The position numbers and the translations under genes were made by a program. The notes under the pieces are model-generated. The model saw only the letters and a program-made list of their open reading frames with translations. It was not told the origin of the DNA and did not search any database. DNA of 64,000 bases. It comes from Bradyrhizobium sp. 170. Its GTDB lineage: Bacteria > Pseudomonadota > Alphaproteobacteria > Rhizobiales > Xanthobacteraceae. The DNA lies in NCBI RefSeq assembly GCF_023101085.1, contig NZ_CP064703.1, positions 1,798,001 through 1,862,000 on the forward strand, in the 5' to 3' direction. Below, piece by piece: positions 40,625 to 51,134 of the stretch (positions are counted from its first letter, which is position 1; the number at the start of each line of letters is the position of its first letter).

Positions 40625-42157
40625 ATGGCGGCAACGATTGCGATGGAGAAGGCGCCGACTGCGCCCGCCGCATCTAAACCGTGGTACCGCATCCTCTACG
40701 TTCAGGTGCTGATCGCGATCATGCTCGGTGCCCTCGTTGGCTGGCTCTGGCCAAATCTAGCTACCAATGACTGGATCAAGGCGCTCGGCGATGGCTTCAT
40801 CAAGCTGATCAAGATGGTGATTGCGCCGATCATCTTCTGCACGGTGGTTTCGGGCATAGCGCACATCCAGGACGCCAAAAAGGTCGGACGCATCGGCATT
40901 AAGGCGCTGGTTTATTTCGAGATTGTATCCACTTTCACTCTGGTGATCGGCCTCATCGTCGGCAATCTGGTGCGGCCCGGCGCAGGATTTGGCAGCGCCG
41001 CGGCGAACGCACAAGCAGTGGCCAACTACGCGAAGCAGGCGGAGGCGCAGAAGACCGTCGACTTCATCCTGCATATCATTCCCGACACCGTGGTCGGCGC
41101 GTTCGCGCAGGGCGAGATCCTGCAGGTGCTGTTGTTCTCAATCCTGTTCGGCTTCGCGCTAATGGGCCTTGGCGAGCGCGGTCAAACCATCCGCTCTTTC
41201 ATCGACGACGCCGCGCATGGCGTGTTCGGCGTGATCTCGATTGTGATGCACGCGGCGCCGATCGGCGCGTTCGGCGCCATGGCCTACACCATCGGAAAAT
41301 TCGGCTCCGGTGCGATCCTCAACCTGATCGGGCTGATCGCGACGTTCTATGTCACGGCAGCGCTGTTCGTGTTCGTCGTGCTCGGCATTATCGCACGGAT
41401 AGCCGGCTTCTCGATCTTCAAGTTCCTGGCCTATATCAAGGATGAACTGCTGATCGTGCTCGGGACCTCCTCCTCGGAAAGCGCGCTGCCGTCCCTGATG
41501 GAGAAGCTTGAGCGTCTCGGTTGCTCCAAATCGGTGGTCGGGCTCGTCGTGCCGACGGGATATTCGTTCAACCTCGACGGCACCAACATCTACATGACGC
41601 TGGCGACGCTGTTCATTGCGCAGGCGCTCGGCGTCAATATTTCCTTTGGCCAGCAACTGACCATCCTGTTCGTTGCCATGCTGACCTCAAAGGGCGCCTC
41701 CGGCATCACCGGCGCGGGCTTCGTTACGCTGGCGGCGACGCTCGCCGTAGTCGATCCGCGGCTGGTGCCGGGCATGGCGATCGTGCTCGGCATCGACAAG
41801 TTTATGAGCGAATGCCGCGCGCTCACTAATCTCTGCGGAAATGGCGTCGCCTGCGTGGTCGTCGCCTGGTGGGAAGGTGAACTCGATCGAGAGAAGCTTA
41901 CGGCCAACCTCAAGAAGCAGATCGATCCAACCGATCTCGAGACCGCCCTGGTAACGGACTTGAATCGGTTTACCCTGCAATCAAACGAATTCACGGGAAT
42001 CGATAGAAGTCAGGGCAAGCTCAACGGCTGCGCTGACGTTTCTTCGCAAGTCGCTTCTGATTCTAGTATTTGCGTTGCCCGCGACGGACGAACGCCGAAC
42101 GAGTGGCAACAAGGTGTAGCAATCTCGCCCAAATCGCGAAATCGCTCGACCAGGTGA
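40625..42157 (+). CDS. dctA: C4-dicarboxylate transport protein DctA, with an unusual C-terminal tail
   Basis: DctA is the sodium/proton-coupled carrier (DAACS family) that brings succinate, malate and fumarate into the cell and is needed for fuelling nitrogen fixation. Residues 1-446 are typical: [30 protein letters not shown], the serine-rich re-entrant loop [48 protein letters not shown] and [17 protein letters not shown]. The usual end is near [17 protein letters not shown]. Here the frame continues for about 65 polar residues (from [13 protein letters not shown]) that look non-native, probably from loss of the original stop. ATG follows AGGGAG. It stands alone. Confidence 0.93.
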   Translation: MAATIAMEKAPTAPAASKPWYRILYVQVLIAIMLGALVGWLWPNLATNDWIKALGDGFIKLIKMVIAPIIFCTVVSGIAHIQDAKKVGRIGIKALVYFEIVSTFTLVIGLIVGNLVRPGAGFGSAAANAQAVANYAKQAEAQKTVDFILHIIPDTVVGAFAQGEILQVLLFSILFGFALMGLGERGQTIRSFIDDAAHGVFGVISIVMHAAPIGAFGAMAYTIGKFGSGAILNLIGLIATFYVTAALFVFVVLGIIARIAGFSIFKFLAYIKDELLIVLGTSSSESALPSLMEKLERLGCSKSVVGLVVPTGYSFNLDGTNIYMTLATLFIAQALGVNISFGQQLTILFVAMLTSKGASGITGAGFVTLAATLAVVDPRLVPGMAIVLGIDKFMSECRALTNLCGNGVACVVVAWWEGELDREKLTANLKKQIDPTDLETALVTDLNRFTLQSNEFTGIDRSQGKLNGCADVSSQVASDSSICVARDGRTPNEWQQGVAISPKSRNRSTR

Positions 42158-43094
42158 GGGCCCAAGACTGCGGCGATCGAACTGGTTCGGAGCAAACAGA
42201 GCGTTGATGCCATCCGGCCGTGGTTCGCGGGCCACGGGACGAAAAGGCAAACAGCATGCCGCAACTGATGCTAATCGTTGTGCGCCAGACAAGGAAGATC
42301 GGACAGCGCAGAGCAGCTACCGCCCGGCATTGGCTGAGCGCCGTATCGTCGTTGTGGTTACGGATATCGAACACGGCGCCAATTCGGTAGTTCAAAGCAT
42401 AGAGGGGCCCTAGAGGGCCCCGCTGGTAACTCTCCTCATGGAAACACCAACTCTATTCCCAAGGTTCATAGAATGCCCGCCGCTGGTAATTGAATGGGGC
42501 GTTCTTCGGAACAGGAACTTGTCTGAACGTAAGGCGCGTGCGGACGACAGCGCTCACGCCGCCTATTAGAACGCCCTACGAGCGCGGCGCAACACACCGC
42601 GACGCAAGCAAAGTAGACTGAAAGCAGAATGAGGAATGGGGGCATCGGGACATCTCAGGTTGCGGGCGCTTGCTTCTTCCCAAACACACTGTGGCGCCAT
42701 CGGGGGCGCCGATTTTGCTAGGAAGGTCGTACAGCCTGACGTTACGTACGATTCAAACCCCTCTAAGATCCCGAATAAAATATGCTTAACTCTCGGCTTA
42801 CAAGAGCGCTGTTCACTCTCATCGGTCGGCCGGACTTCTGCTTTTTCAGTCAAGCGCGCAATTTATCTCTTGAGAGATGCCACTGGTAAGGTGACGGTGG
42901 ATACGCATAAGTTTTGTAGTTTTTCAATCAGCGCTCACTCGCGCCGTTTCGCGATTAACGAAATTGGTTTGCCCAACAGCAACACCAAGTGCTTGGTCAA
43001 TGCGGGCTCCCGGCCCGAATTTGCTCTGTAAATTGTTCGAATGGTTGTGAACAAAGCTGGGTAAGAGACGTGCTCCGACGTCGATCCGCACGTC
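42158..43094. other. Intergenic stretch with one compact hairpin
   Basis: No supported gene. A perfect 7-bp hairpin GGGGCCC-TAGA-GGGCCCC lies at 42404-42421 without a T run. ORFs such as 42636-43031 show no motifs. Confidence 0.4.
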
Positions 43095-43222
43095 AACCTC
43101 TTGCATTGTGCACTGCCAATGCATATTGGTGCGTAGCGGTAGCGCCGTGCGCTATCGCTGCCCTCTTTGGGCGTTTCCTCCCTAGACTTGGGCCGCTTGT
43201 TCATTCAAGCGGCCCTTTTTTC
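43095..43222 (+). ncRNA. Candidate small RNA: three hairpins ending in a terminator
   Basis: Three hairpins follow each other closely. The first is TGCATTG (43102-43108) with CAATGCA (43117-43123). The second has an 11-bp stem, 43135-43145 with 43149-43159, with a 3-base loop. The third is the terminator stem GGGCCGCTTG (43190-43199) with CAAGCGGCCC (43206-43215) followed by six T. No coding frame or coding gene ends here, so the terminator needs another transcript. No sigma-54 or clear sigma-70 promoter was found, so the 5' end is unknown. Confidence 0.45.
43190..43221 (+). terminator. Rho-independent terminator
   Basis: A 10-bp GC-rich stem (43190-43199 with 43206-43215), a 6-base loop TTCATT, then TTTTTT. 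It is one of the clearest terminators in the window and also insulates the nif region from the left. Confidence 0.85.
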
Positions 43223-43486
43223 GTGTGCCGAGTATGAAGCCTGAAGGGAGAAGGTCTCTCCCCAGCCTGAGTCCAACCTCAAATTGGAATCCATGTGTTC
43301 TCAGAGAAGCACGTTATGACCACTCGTCAGACCTCTTCATCAGCGCTTGGTCTGGCTGGTTGTAGAGAGCGGGTTCTTGCTGCGCTTTCGGCACCGATTG
43401 GCGACCGAAACGCCCAGCTCTGCTCCTCAAAAATCCGATGGCCTACTCTTCCGAAAAGCGGAGGCGCTTCACGCTGAGCTGCGGAC

Positions 43487-43502
43487 TGTCGGAGTTACGA
43501 CA
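43487..43502 (+). promoter_or_regulatory. NifA upstream activator site
   Basis: TGT-N10-ACA (TGTCGGAGTTACGACA), an exact match to the NifA consensus, about 95 bp before the predicted start of transcription of the ferredoxin gene. Confidence 0.75.
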
Positions 43503-43563
43503 TGTCGCCGCGCCCACGACAACGCAAAGGAAAAAGTCCGAGATAAATCAAGTTCCGAAGTTT

Positions 43564-43578
43564 TGGCACGCGCCTTGA
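43564..43578 (+). promoter_or_regulatory. Sigma-54 promoter of the ferredoxin gene
   Basis: TGGCACG-CGCC-TTGA: a perfect -24 element and correct spacing, but the -12 reads GA instead of GC. With the NifA site upstream it is probably a NifA-dependent, possibly weak, promoter. Confidence 0.65.
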
Positions 43579-43622
43579 AAGGGAGGAAGACGTCCGGCTC
43601 GCCTCCTCAAGGAATCGTAGTG

Positions 43623-43817
43623 ATGGCTTACAAGATTATGGTCTCCCAGTGCAGCGTCTGTGGCGCATGTGAGTTCGAATGTCCCAATGCTGCAATCACG
43701 CTCAAGAACGACACGTACATGATCGATCCGAAGAAGTGCACGGAATGCGATGAGCATTTCGACACACCGCAATGCGCTGCCGTCTGTCCGATATCCGATA
43801 CCTGCGTGCCTGCATAG
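43623..43817 (+). CDS. FdxN-type 2[4Fe-4S] ferredoxin
   Basis: The 64-residue product has two cluster motifs: [12 protein letters not shown] (C-x2-C-x2-C-x3-CP) and CTEC-x8-C-x3-CP. The second has the longer loop typical of FdxN/FrxA nitrogen-fixation ferredoxins, likely electron donors toward nitrogenase or NifB. ATG 43623 follows AAGGAA; the ORF upstream is promoter DNA. It is a close paralogue of the ferredoxin gene at 59345 behind nifB. It is preceded by its own NifA site and sigma-54 promoter and separated from nifD by almost 1 kb, so it is a single-gene unit. Confidence 0.9.
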   Translation: MAYKIMVSQCSVCGACEFECPNAAITLKNDTYMIDPKKCTECDEHFDTPQCAAVCPISDTCVPA

Positions 43818-44601
43818 AGGCGCGGCCGGTGAGTGGGCCTTGCGACGCGGGACAAGATCGAGACTTCGGACTTTCTGATCCGGTTGCTTGATTGGCGTGG
43901 TCGCCGGCCCGGAGCGGCGGGTAGAATAATGGGAGGGAATGCGGCAGAGCCGGCACACAGTAGCCCTCATCGGCAACCGGGACTATGCTCCCTCGAGCTC
44001 TGGGTTGCATGTACAAGAGACGGTCCCGACCAGTCCAGCGGATCGACGTCGACCAGTATCGATACGGTTCGAGACGTTTATTGAGTCCGACGCGGCTGCC
44101 GAAGAGTCTTCGATCGATGAAATTGATCAGGAAATCTCAAGACCTACGAGAAGCTCGGCAGCCCCGTGCGTGAGGTGGCGATCCCAGAAGTGGTCGCACC
44201 GGCCCGGAAGAGCCGTCAGGGCAGCGCAAGATCGCCCGTCGACGCCGTGTTCGATTCGGTCTCCGTTGTCACCACCTTGCATAAGGAATTGCAGAAGGCC
44301 GGCGTGGCGCAAGCTGAGCTCCTCGAGCAGCAGCTTGGGGGGTCGGCTGTGACCATCGCGGTGGGCTGGCTGGCCAGATAGCATTAGGATCAGGATGGCG
44401 ACGAGGCACGCACAATGTGCACCGTCGCCGATGAGGGTGAGCACCGATCGGCCTTCTCGCGATGAATGATGGTGGCGGGCCGGACCTGGATGGCGCAGCC
44501 CTGCATTAAATTCGCCCGGTTACATGCGGCTTGCGCCAGCAGGCCCGCCGCGTACCGCACCCCTCGGCGGCTTCGGAGGTGCAAAGCCACCTAGCCACCG
44601 T
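43818..44601. other. Stretch between ferredoxin and nifD promoter region
   Basis: A plus-strand frame at 44166-44381 (GTG start) reads VREVAIPEVVAPARKSRQGS then SVVTTLHKELQKAGVAQAEL. It looks coding-like but is unrecognised and has no ribosome-binding site. Nothing else is supported. Confidence 0.35.
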
Positions 44602-44617
44602 TGTTTTGTTTGAAACA
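44602..44617 (+). promoter_or_regulatory. NifA upstream activator site 1 of nifD
   Basis: TGT-TTTGTTTGAA-ACA, an exact TGT-N10-ACA match, about 160 bp before the predicted transcription start. Confidence 0.8.
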
Positions 44618-44650
44618 GGAACAAACCAGAACGTCTCTAGGTCCCTTCGA

Positions 44651-44666
44651 TGTCGGGTTTGCAACA
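44651..44666 (+). promoter_or_regulatory. NifA upstream activator site 2 of nifD
   Basis: TGT-CGGGTTTGCA-ACA, an exact match 49 bp downstream of site 1. Paired NifA sites before nifD are known in Bradyrhizobium japonicum. Confidence 0.8.
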
Positions 44667-44746
44667 ACAGTCGAGCTCGCCGTGCGAACGCACTATCTAC
44701 TTCTAAACGCGATGAGTTTTGCGTTCAGGCCCTGCTGGCATGCTCC

Positions 44747-44762
44747 TGGCATGCTCGTTGCA
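44747..44762 (+). promoter_or_regulatory. Sigma-54 promoter of nifDKENX
   Basis: TGGCATG-CTCG-TTGCA, with GG at 44748-44749 and GC at 44760-44761 at the correct 12-bp offset. Predicted transcription start is about 44773, leaving a leader of about 40 bases to the nifD ATG. Confidence 0.88.
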
Positions 44763-44813
44763 AAACTCTTGGCCGAGCCGTCTCGAAACAGGAAACCTTT
44801 GAAGGATATCAGC

Positions 44814-46316
44814 ATGAGTCTCGTCACGACGAGGAGTGTCGCAGAAATCAAGGCCCGCAATAAAAAGATTATCGAGGAAGTGCTCAAGGTCTATCCCGAG
44901 AAGACCGCGAAAAGGCGCGCCAAGCACCTCAACGTGCTCGAGGACGGCAAGTCCGATTGTGGCGTCAAGTCCAACCTCAAATCCATCCCGGGCGTGATGA
45001 CGATCCGCGGCTGCGCTTACGCAGGTTCGAAGGGCGTGGTCTGGGGGCCGATCAAGGACATGATCCACATCAGCCACGGTCCGGTTGGCTGTGGCCAGTA
45101 CTCGTGGGGATCGCGGCGCAACTATTACGTCGGCACGACGGGCATCGATACTTTCGTGACGTTGCAGTTCACTTCCGATTTCCAGGAAAAGGATATCGTG
45201 TTCGGCGGCGACAAGAAGCTCGCCAAGATCATCGACGAGCTCCAGGAGCTGTTCCCGCTCAACAACGGCATCACCATCCAGTCGGAATGCCCGATCGGCC
45301 TGATCGGCGATGATATCGAGGCGGTGTCCAGGGTGAAGTCGAAGGAGTATGGCGGTAAGACCATCGTGCCGGTTCGCTGCGAGGGTTTTCGCGGTGTGTC
45401 GCAGTCGCTCGGGCATCACATCGCGAACGACGCTGTGCGGGATTGGGTGTTCGACAAGGTCGCGCCCGAGAGCAAGTCAAAGTTTGAGTCGACGCCCTAC
45501 GACGTCGCGATCATCGGCGACTATAACATCGGCGGTGACGCCTGGTCTTCCCGCATCCTACTTGAAGAAATGGGCCTGCGCGTGATCGCGCAGTGGTCCG
45601 GCGACGGGTCGCTGGCCGAGCTCGAGGCAACGCCGAAGGCGAAGCTCAATGTGCTGCACTGCTATCGGTCGATGAACTACATCTCGCGCCACATGGAGGA
45701 GAAGTTCGGAATTCCGTGGTGCGAATATAACTTCTTCGGGCCCTCAAAGATCGCGGAGTCGCTGCGCAAGATCGCCGACTATTTCGATGACAAAATCAAA
45801 GAGGGCGCCGAGCGGGTGATTGCGAAATATCAGCCACTGGTGGACGCAGTGATCGCAAAATATCGCCCGCGCCTGGAAGGCAAGACCGTGATGCTGTTCG
45901 TGGGTGGTCTTCGTCCGCGTCATGTGATCGGCGCTTATGAGGACCTCGGAATGGAGGTCGTCGGCACCGGCTACGAATTCGGGCACAATGACGACTATCA
46001 GCGCACCGCCCAGCATTATGTGAAAGACGGAACGCTGATCTATGACGACGTCACCGGATACGAGTTCGAGCATTTCGTCGAGAAGATGCAGCCCGACCTT
46101 GTCGGCTCCGGCATCAAGGAAAAATATGTGTTCCAGAAGATGGGTGTGCCGTTCCGGCAGATGCACTCCTGGGACTATTCGGGTCCGTATCACGGCTATG
46201 ACGGGTTTGCGATCTTCGCGCGTGACATGGACATAGCCATCAACTCACCGATCTGGAGGAAGACCAAGGCGCCCTGGAAGGACGTCGCCAAGCCGAAGCT
46301 TCTGGCTGCGGAATAA
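44814..46316 (+). CDS. nifD: Nitrogenase MoFe protein alpha chain
   Basis: NifD carries half of each P-cluster and the FeMo cofactor at which N2 is reduced. The 500-residue product has the P-cluster cysteines in [21 protein letters not shown] and [13 protein letters not shown], the cofactor cysteine in [10 protein letters not shown] and the cofactor histidine in [18 protein letters not shown] 44814 ([18 protein letters not shown]) follows GAAGGAT and matches the usual N-terminus; the ORF upstream is the promoter region. It is the first gene of an operon behind two NifA sites and a sigma-54 promoter. It is intact. Confidence 0.98.
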   Translation: MSLVTTRSVAEIKARNKKIIEEVLKVYPEKTAKRRAKHLNVLEDGKSDCGVKSNLKSIPGVMTIRGCAYAGSKGVVWGPIKDMIHISHGPVGCGQYSWGSRRNYYVGTTGIDTFVTLQFTSDFQEKDIVFGGDKKLAKIIDELQELFPLNNGITIQSECPIGLIGDDIEAVSRVKSKEYGGKTIVPVRCEGFRGVSQSLGHHIANDAVRDWVFDKVAPESKSKFESTPYDVAIIGDYNIGGDAWSSRILLEEMGLRVIAQWSGDGSLAELEATPKAKLNVLHCYRSMNYISRHMEEKFGIPWCEYNFFGPSKIAESLRKIADYFDDKIKEGAERVIAKYQPLVDAVIAKYRPRLEGKTVMLFVGGLRPRHVIGAYEDLGMEVVGTGYEFGHNDDYQRTAQHYVKDGTLIYDDVTGYEFEHFVEKMQPDLVGSGIKEKYVFQKMGVPFRQMHSWDYSGPYHGYDGFAIFARDMDIAINSPIWRKTKAPWKDVAKPKLLAAE

Positions 46317-46383
46317 CCTGCCTGTCAGACTCTCGGCGTGAGGCCGAAGCCAACATTGATCACGATTATTCGAAAGGGACACC

Positions 46384-47943
46384 ATGGCGCAGAATGCAGA
46401 ACACGTGCTCGATCACTTCGAGCTGTTCCGCGGTCCGGAATACCAGCAGATGCTGGCCAACAAGAAAAAGATGTTCGAAAACCCCCGCGATCCCGCAGAG
46501 GTCGAACGCATCCGCGAATGGACTAAGACGTCCGAATATCGTGAAAAAAACTTTGCGCGGGAAGCGCTGACGGTGAACCCTGCCAAGGCCTGCCAGCCGC
46601 TCGGCGCGGTGTTCGCCTCCGTTGGCTTCGAAGGCACGCTGCCGTTCGTACACGGCTCGCAGGGCTGCGTGGCCTACTATCGCAGCCATCTGTCGCGGCA
46701 CTTCAAGGAGCCGAGCTCCTGTGTCTCCTCGTCGATGACGGAAGATGCTGCGGTATTCGGCGGTTTGAACAACATGATCGATGGGCTCGCCAACAGCTAC
46801 AACATGTACAAGCCCCGGATGATCGCGGTCTCCACCACCTGCATGGCTGAGGTCATCGGTGACGACCTCAACGCCTTTATCAAAACGTCCAAGGAGAAAG
46901 GCTCGGTTCCGGCGGAGTTCGATGTGCCTTTCGCGCACACGCCAGCCTTTGTGGGTAGCCACGTCACCGGTTACGACAATGCGCTTAAGGGCATACTGGA
47001 GCATTTCTGGGACGGCAAGGCTGGAACAGCGCCGAAACTCGAGCGCGCCCCCAACGAGAAGATCAACTTCATCGGCGGCTTTGACGGGTACACCGTCGGT
47101 AATCTCCGCGAGATCAAGCGCATCTTCGAACTGATGGGCATCCAGTACACCATCCTCGCGGACAACTCCGATGTGTTCGATACGCCGACTGACGGCGAAT
47201 TCCGGATGTATGACGGCGGCACTACGCTGGAAGACGCCGCGAACGCGGTTCACGCCAAGGCGACAATCTCAATGCAGCAGTGGTGCACGGAAAAGACGCT
47301 CCCGTTCATTTCCGATCATGGCCATGAGGTCGTGGCTTTCAACTATCCGGTGGGCGTGTCCGCAACGGATGAGTTCCTGATGGCGTTGTCGCGCATCAGC
47401 GGCAAAGATATCCCAGAGGAACTGACGCGAGAGCGCGGCCGCCTGGTCGACGCGATGGCTGACTCCAACGCGCATATCCATGGCAAGAAATTCGCGATCT
47501 ATGGCGATCCAGATCTCTGCTATGGGCTAGCTGCCTTCCTGCTAGAACTTGGCGCCGAACCGATCCATGTGCTCGCCACCAACGGCAACAAGGCCTGGGA
47601 GGAGAAAATCCGGGCGCTGTTTGCGGGCTCGTCGTTTGGGCAGAACTGCCACGCCTATCGGGGGCGAGACCTCTGGCACATGCGCTCGTTGCTGTTCACC
47701 GAGCCCGTCGATTTCCTGATCGGTAACACTTATGGCAAGTATCTGGAGCGCGACACTGGCACTCCGCTGATCCGAATCGGCTTCCCGATTTTTGATCGGC
47801 ATCACCATCACCGCTATCCAGTGTGGGGCTATCAGGGCGGCATGAACGTGCTGGTGAAGATTCTCGATAAGATCTTCGAGGAAATCGACAAGAACACCAA
47901 CATTGCCGGCAAGACTGACTACAGCTTCGATATCATTCGTTAA
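46384..47943 (+). CDS. nifK: Nitrogenase MoFe protein beta chain
   Basis: NifK pairs with NifD in the alpha2-beta2 tetramer and contributes the other P-cluster ligands. The 519 residues include [52 protein letters not shown] and [13 protein letters not shown], with the conserved C-terminal [15 protein letters not shown]. The N-terminal extension of about 50 residues before the core is normal for Group I nitrogenases. ATG follows GAAAGGGACACC, 67 bp after nifD. Confidence 0.98.
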   Translation: MAQNAEHVLDHFELFRGPEYQQMLANKKKMFENPRDPAEVERIREWTKTSEYREKNFAREALTVNPAKACQPLGAVFASVGFEGTLPFVHGSQGCVAYYRSHLSRHFKEPSSCVSSSMTEDAAVFGGLNNMIDGLANSYNMYKPRMIAVSTTCMAEVIGDDLNAFIKTSKEKGSVPAEFDVPFAHTPAFVGSHVTGYDNALKGILEHFWDGKAGTAPKLERAPNEKINFIGGFDGYTVGNLREIKRIFELMGIQYTILADNSDVFDTPTDGEFRMYDGGTTLEDAANAVHAKATISMQQWCTEKTLPFISDHGHEVVAFNYPVGVSATDEFLMALSRISGKDIPEELTRERGRLVDAMADSNAHIHGKKFAIYGDPDLCYGLAAFLLELGAEPIHVLATNGNKAWEEKIRALFAGSSFGQNCHAYRGRDLWHMRSLLFTEPVDFLIGNTYGKYLERDTGTPLIRIGFPIFDRHHHHRYPVWGYQGGMNVLVKILDKIFEEIDKNTNIAGKTDYSFDIIR

Positions 47944-48044
47944 TGACGACGACATGCGCCATCGCCGGCGGACGAAAGCCTCGCCCGGCGATGGGCCCGG
48001 CGACCGAAGGGCTGCGCACGAAAACCTCAGTTAAGGGGAGAGAG

Positions 48045-49718
48045 ATGGGTTCGCTTTCAGCCACCATTCAGAATATCTTTAAGGAGCCGGGCTGCGCCAA
48101 GAACGCCAACAAGTCGGAGGCCGAGCGCAAGAAGGGCTGCACCAAGCAGCTGCAGCCGGGAAGCGCCGCGGGCGGCTGCGCCTTCGACGGTGCAAAGATC
48201 GCGCTGCAACCGTTTACCGACGTCGCCCATCTGGTGCACGGGCCGATCGCCTGTGAGGGTAATTCCTGGGACAACCGCGGTGCAGCTTCATCTGGTCCCA
48301 GCATCTGGCGCACGGGCTTGACGACCGACATGAGCGAAACCGACATCGTGTTTGGCGGTGAGAAGCGACTTTACAACGCAATCAGGGAGATCTTAGAAAA
48401 GTACAATCCGGCGGCGATCTTTGTCTATCAGACCTGCGTTCCGGCCATGATCGGCGACGATATCAACGCGGTCTGCAAGGCTGCTTCTCGGAAATTCGGC
48501 AAGCCGGTGATTCCGGTCAATTCGCCCGGCTTCGTAGGTCCAAAAAGCCTCGGCTGCAAGCTTGCCGGGGAGGCCTTGCTTGAGCACGTCATCGGCACCG
48601 AAGAGCCAGACCACACCACGCCCTACGACATCAACCTGATCGGTGAATACAACCTGTCGGGCGAGCTTTGGCAGATCAAGCCGCTGTTCGACGAGCTCGG
48701 TATCCGCATCCTCTCCTGCATCTCGGGCGATGGCAAATATCGCGAAGTCGCCTCGTCGCACCGGGCGCGCGCCGCCATGATGGTATGTTCGAAGGCGATG
48801 ATCAATGTCGCGCGCAAGATGGAGAAGCGTTACGGCATTCCGTTCTTCGAAGGCTCGTTCTACGGCATCCAGGACTCTAGCGATTCACTGCGCGAGATTG
48901 CGCGACTTTTAGTCGAGCGCGGGGCGCCGGAAGATCTGATCGAGCGCACCGAGGCGGTGATCGCGCGCGAGGAGGCGCGGGCCTGGGCCGCGATCGAACC
49001 CTATAAGCCTCGCTTTGCGGGCAAGAGGGCGTTGCTGATCACCGGCGGCGTCAAATCCTGGTCCGTGGTGGCGGCCCTGCAGGAGGCCGGACTCGACCTG
49101 ATCGGCACCAGCGTCAAGAAATCCACCAAGGAGGACAAGGAGCGGATCAAGGAGCTGATGGGCGAGCACGCCCACATGATCGAGGACATGATGCCGCGCG
49201 AAATATATAGGATGCTGAAGGACGCGAAAGCGGACATCATGCTCTCGGGCGGCAAGTCGCAATTCGTCGCGCTCAAGGCGGCGATGCCCTGGCTCGACAT
49301 CAACCAGGAGCGCTACCACGCCTACATGGGCTACCTCGGGATGGTGAAGCTGGTCGAGGAGATCGACAAAGCACTGTTCAACCCGATGTGGGAGCAGTTG
49401 CGCCGCACGGCGCCGTGGGACGATAAAGGCAATATTCGGCACCTCAAGGCCATTGCGCCGACGGACCCGCACGCCGCCGAAATCGCTCTCGATCACGCAC
49501 TTGCCGAGACGACCCGCCGCGCGAACAAGATCTGCCTTTGCAAGGCAGTCGATTTCGGTACAATCGAGGATGCGATCCGCTCGCGTGGCCTCACCAGCGT
49601 CGAGGCAGTCAGACAGCACACCGACGCGGTCGGTGGCTGCTGCAAGAGGCGGATCGAAGACATCTTGGCGGCCATGCCGGTCTCCTCGCCGCCTGCCTTG
49701 CTGCAGGCCGCGGAGTAG
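48045..49718 (+). CDS. nifE: FeMo-cofactor scaffold NifE with C-terminal BFD-like [2Fe-2S] domain
   Basis: NifE with NifN forms the NifD/K-like scaffold on which the NifB product is matured into FeMo-co. The scaffold part includes PGCAKNANKSEAERKKGCTK, CAFDGAKIALQPFTDVAHLV, HGPIACEGNSWDNRG and YQTCVPAMIGDDI. The last 80 residues add CLCKAVDFGTIEDAIRSRGL and VGGCCKRRIEDIL, a bacterioferritin-associated-ferredoxin-like (BFD) cysteine pattern not present in Azotobacter NifE. The length of 557 residues reflects this. ATG 48045 follows AAGGGGAGAGAG; the ORF start at 47943 is an overlap artefact. Confidence 0.96.
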   Translation: MGSLSATIQNIFKEPGCAKNANKSEAERKKGCTKQLQPGSAAGGCAFDGAKIALQPFTDVAHLVHGPIACEGNSWDNRGAASSGPSIWRTGLTTDMSETDIVFGGEKRLYNAIREILEKYNPAAIFVYQTCVPAMIGDDINAVCKAASRKFGKPVIPVNSPGFVGPKSLGCKLAGEALLEHVIGTEEPDHTTPYDINLIGEYNLSGELWQIKPLFDELGIRILSCISGDGKYREVASSHRARAAMMVCSKAMINVARKMEKRYGIPFFEGSFYGIQDSSDSLREIARLLVERGAPEDLIERTEAVIAREEARAWAAIEPYKPRFAGKRALLITGGVKSWSVVAALQEAGLDLIGTSVKKSTKEDKERIKELMGEHAHMIEDMMPREIYRMLKDAKADIMLSGGKSQFVALKAAMPWLDINQERYHAYMGYLGMVKLVEEIDKALFNPMWEQLRRTAPWDDKGNIRHLKAIAPTDPHAAEIALDHALAETTRRANKICLCKAVDFGTIEDAIRSRGLTSVEAVRQHTDAVGGCCKRRIEDILAAMPVSSPPALLQAAE

Positions 49719-49727
49719 GATGTCGTC

Positions 49728-51134
49728 ATGGCCATCGTCACCGCGCCGAAGAAGGCCTGTGCGGTCAACCCGCTGAAGGTGAGCCAGCCGATCGGCGGCG
49801 CATTTGCCTTCTTAGGGCTGCGTGGGGCGATGCCGATTCTGCACGGTTCGCAGGGCTGCACATCCTTCGGGCTCACACTGTTCGTGCGGCATTTCAAGGA
49901 GGCGGTGCCGCTGCAGACCACTGCGATGAGCGAGGTGACGACCGTGCTCGGCGGCTATGAAAATGTCGAGCAGTCTATACTCAACATCTACAACCGGACC
50001 AAGCCGGAGATCATCGGGATCTGCTCGACCGGGGTGACCGAAACGAATGGCGATGATGTCAACGCCTACATCAAGCTGATTCGCGACAGGCATCCGCAGC
50101 TCGCCAAGTTTCCTCTGGTCTATGTCTCGACGCCCGATTTCAAGGACGCGTTCCAAGACGGTTGGGAGAAGACAGTGGCTCGCATGGTCGAGGTGCTGGT
50201 GGAGGCGCCGGCGGTCGAGACTGAGCGCGATCCCGCGCAAGTGAATGTCCTGCCCGGATGTCACCTAACGCCGGGTGATCTCGACGAACTCAGGACCATT
50301 TTGGAGGATTTCGGCCTCAAGCCATCCTTCCTGCCTGATCTGGCGGGATCGCTGGACGGTCATATCCCCGACGAGTTCACACCGACGACCATCGGCGGCA
50401 TCGGGGTCGACGAAGTCGTGAGCATGGGCCGGGCCGGCTGGACCATTGCCATCGGTGCGCAGATGCGGCGGGCAGCGGAAAACATGCAGGCCAAGGCGGG
50501 GGTGCCGTTCCGCCTGTTCGAGCGGCTTTGCGGACTTATCCCCAACGATCAATTCATCGCGTTCCTGAGCGAGATCAGCGAACGCCCGATACCATCAAAA
50601 TACCGGCGGCAGCGAGGCCAGCTCGCCGATGCCATGCTCGATGCGCATTTCCACATCGCTGGCCGGAGGCTCGCGATCGGCGCGGAGCCCGATTTGTTGT
50701 TCGATGTCTCCAGCATGCTGCACGAGATGGGCGCGCAGGTCACTGCGGCCGTGACTACGACGCAATCGCCAGTGCTCGAGCGCGTTAAGACGAACGAGGT
50801 GCTGATCGGCGATCTCGAAGATCTGGAGGAACTCGCGAAGGCGCGCGCATGCGATCTTTTGATCACCCATTCGCATGGTCGCCAAGCCGCCGCACGGCTA
50901 AACATTCCGTTCTATCGCGCGGGATTTCCAATGTTCGATCGGATCGGCGCGGGACACCAGCTATCCGTCGGTTACCGCGGCACGCGCGATCTGATCTTCG
51001 ATATCGCCAATCTCATTATCGCCGACCGCGAGGAAAATCACCAGCCGACGCCCGATACCTGGCGATCACCAACGCCAGCCTGCAGGTCCGGCCGCCACAG
51101 CTTTATTGACGCGACAGAGAGGTCGATTGCATGA
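49728..51134 (+). CDS. nifN: FeMo-cofactor scaffold NifN
   Basis: NifN is the NifK-like partner of NifE. The 468 residues include NPLKVSQPIGGAFAFLGLRG, LHGSQGCTSFGLTLFVRHFK, GICSTGVTETNGDDV, LPGCHLTPGDLDELR and FPMFDRIGAGHQLSVGYRGT. It is 9 bp from nifE and its stop overlaps nifX by 4 bp. The length and motifs are normal. Confidence 0.97.
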   Translation: MAIVTAPKKACAVNPLKVSQPIGGAFAFLGLRGAMPILHGSQGCTSFGLTLFVRHFKEAVPLQTTAMSEVTTVLGGYENVEQSILNIYNRTKPEIIGICSTGVTETNGDDVNAYIKLIRDRHPQLAKFPLVYVSTPDFKDAFQDGWEKTVARMVEVLVEAPAVETERDPAQVNVLPGCHLTPGDLDELRTILEDFGLKPSFLPDLAGSLDGHIPDEFTPTTIGGIGVDEVVSMGRAGWTIAIGAQMRRAAENMQAKAGVPFRLFERLCGLIPNDQFIAFLSEISERPIPSKYRRQRGQLADAMLDAHFHIAGRRLAIGAEPDLLFDVSSMLHEMGAQVTAAVTTTQSPVLERVKTNEVLIGDLEDLEELAKARACDLLITHSHGRQAAARLNIPFYRAGFPMFDRIGAGHQLSVGYRGTRDLIFDIANLIIADREENHQPTPDTWRSPTPACRSGRHSFIDATERSIA

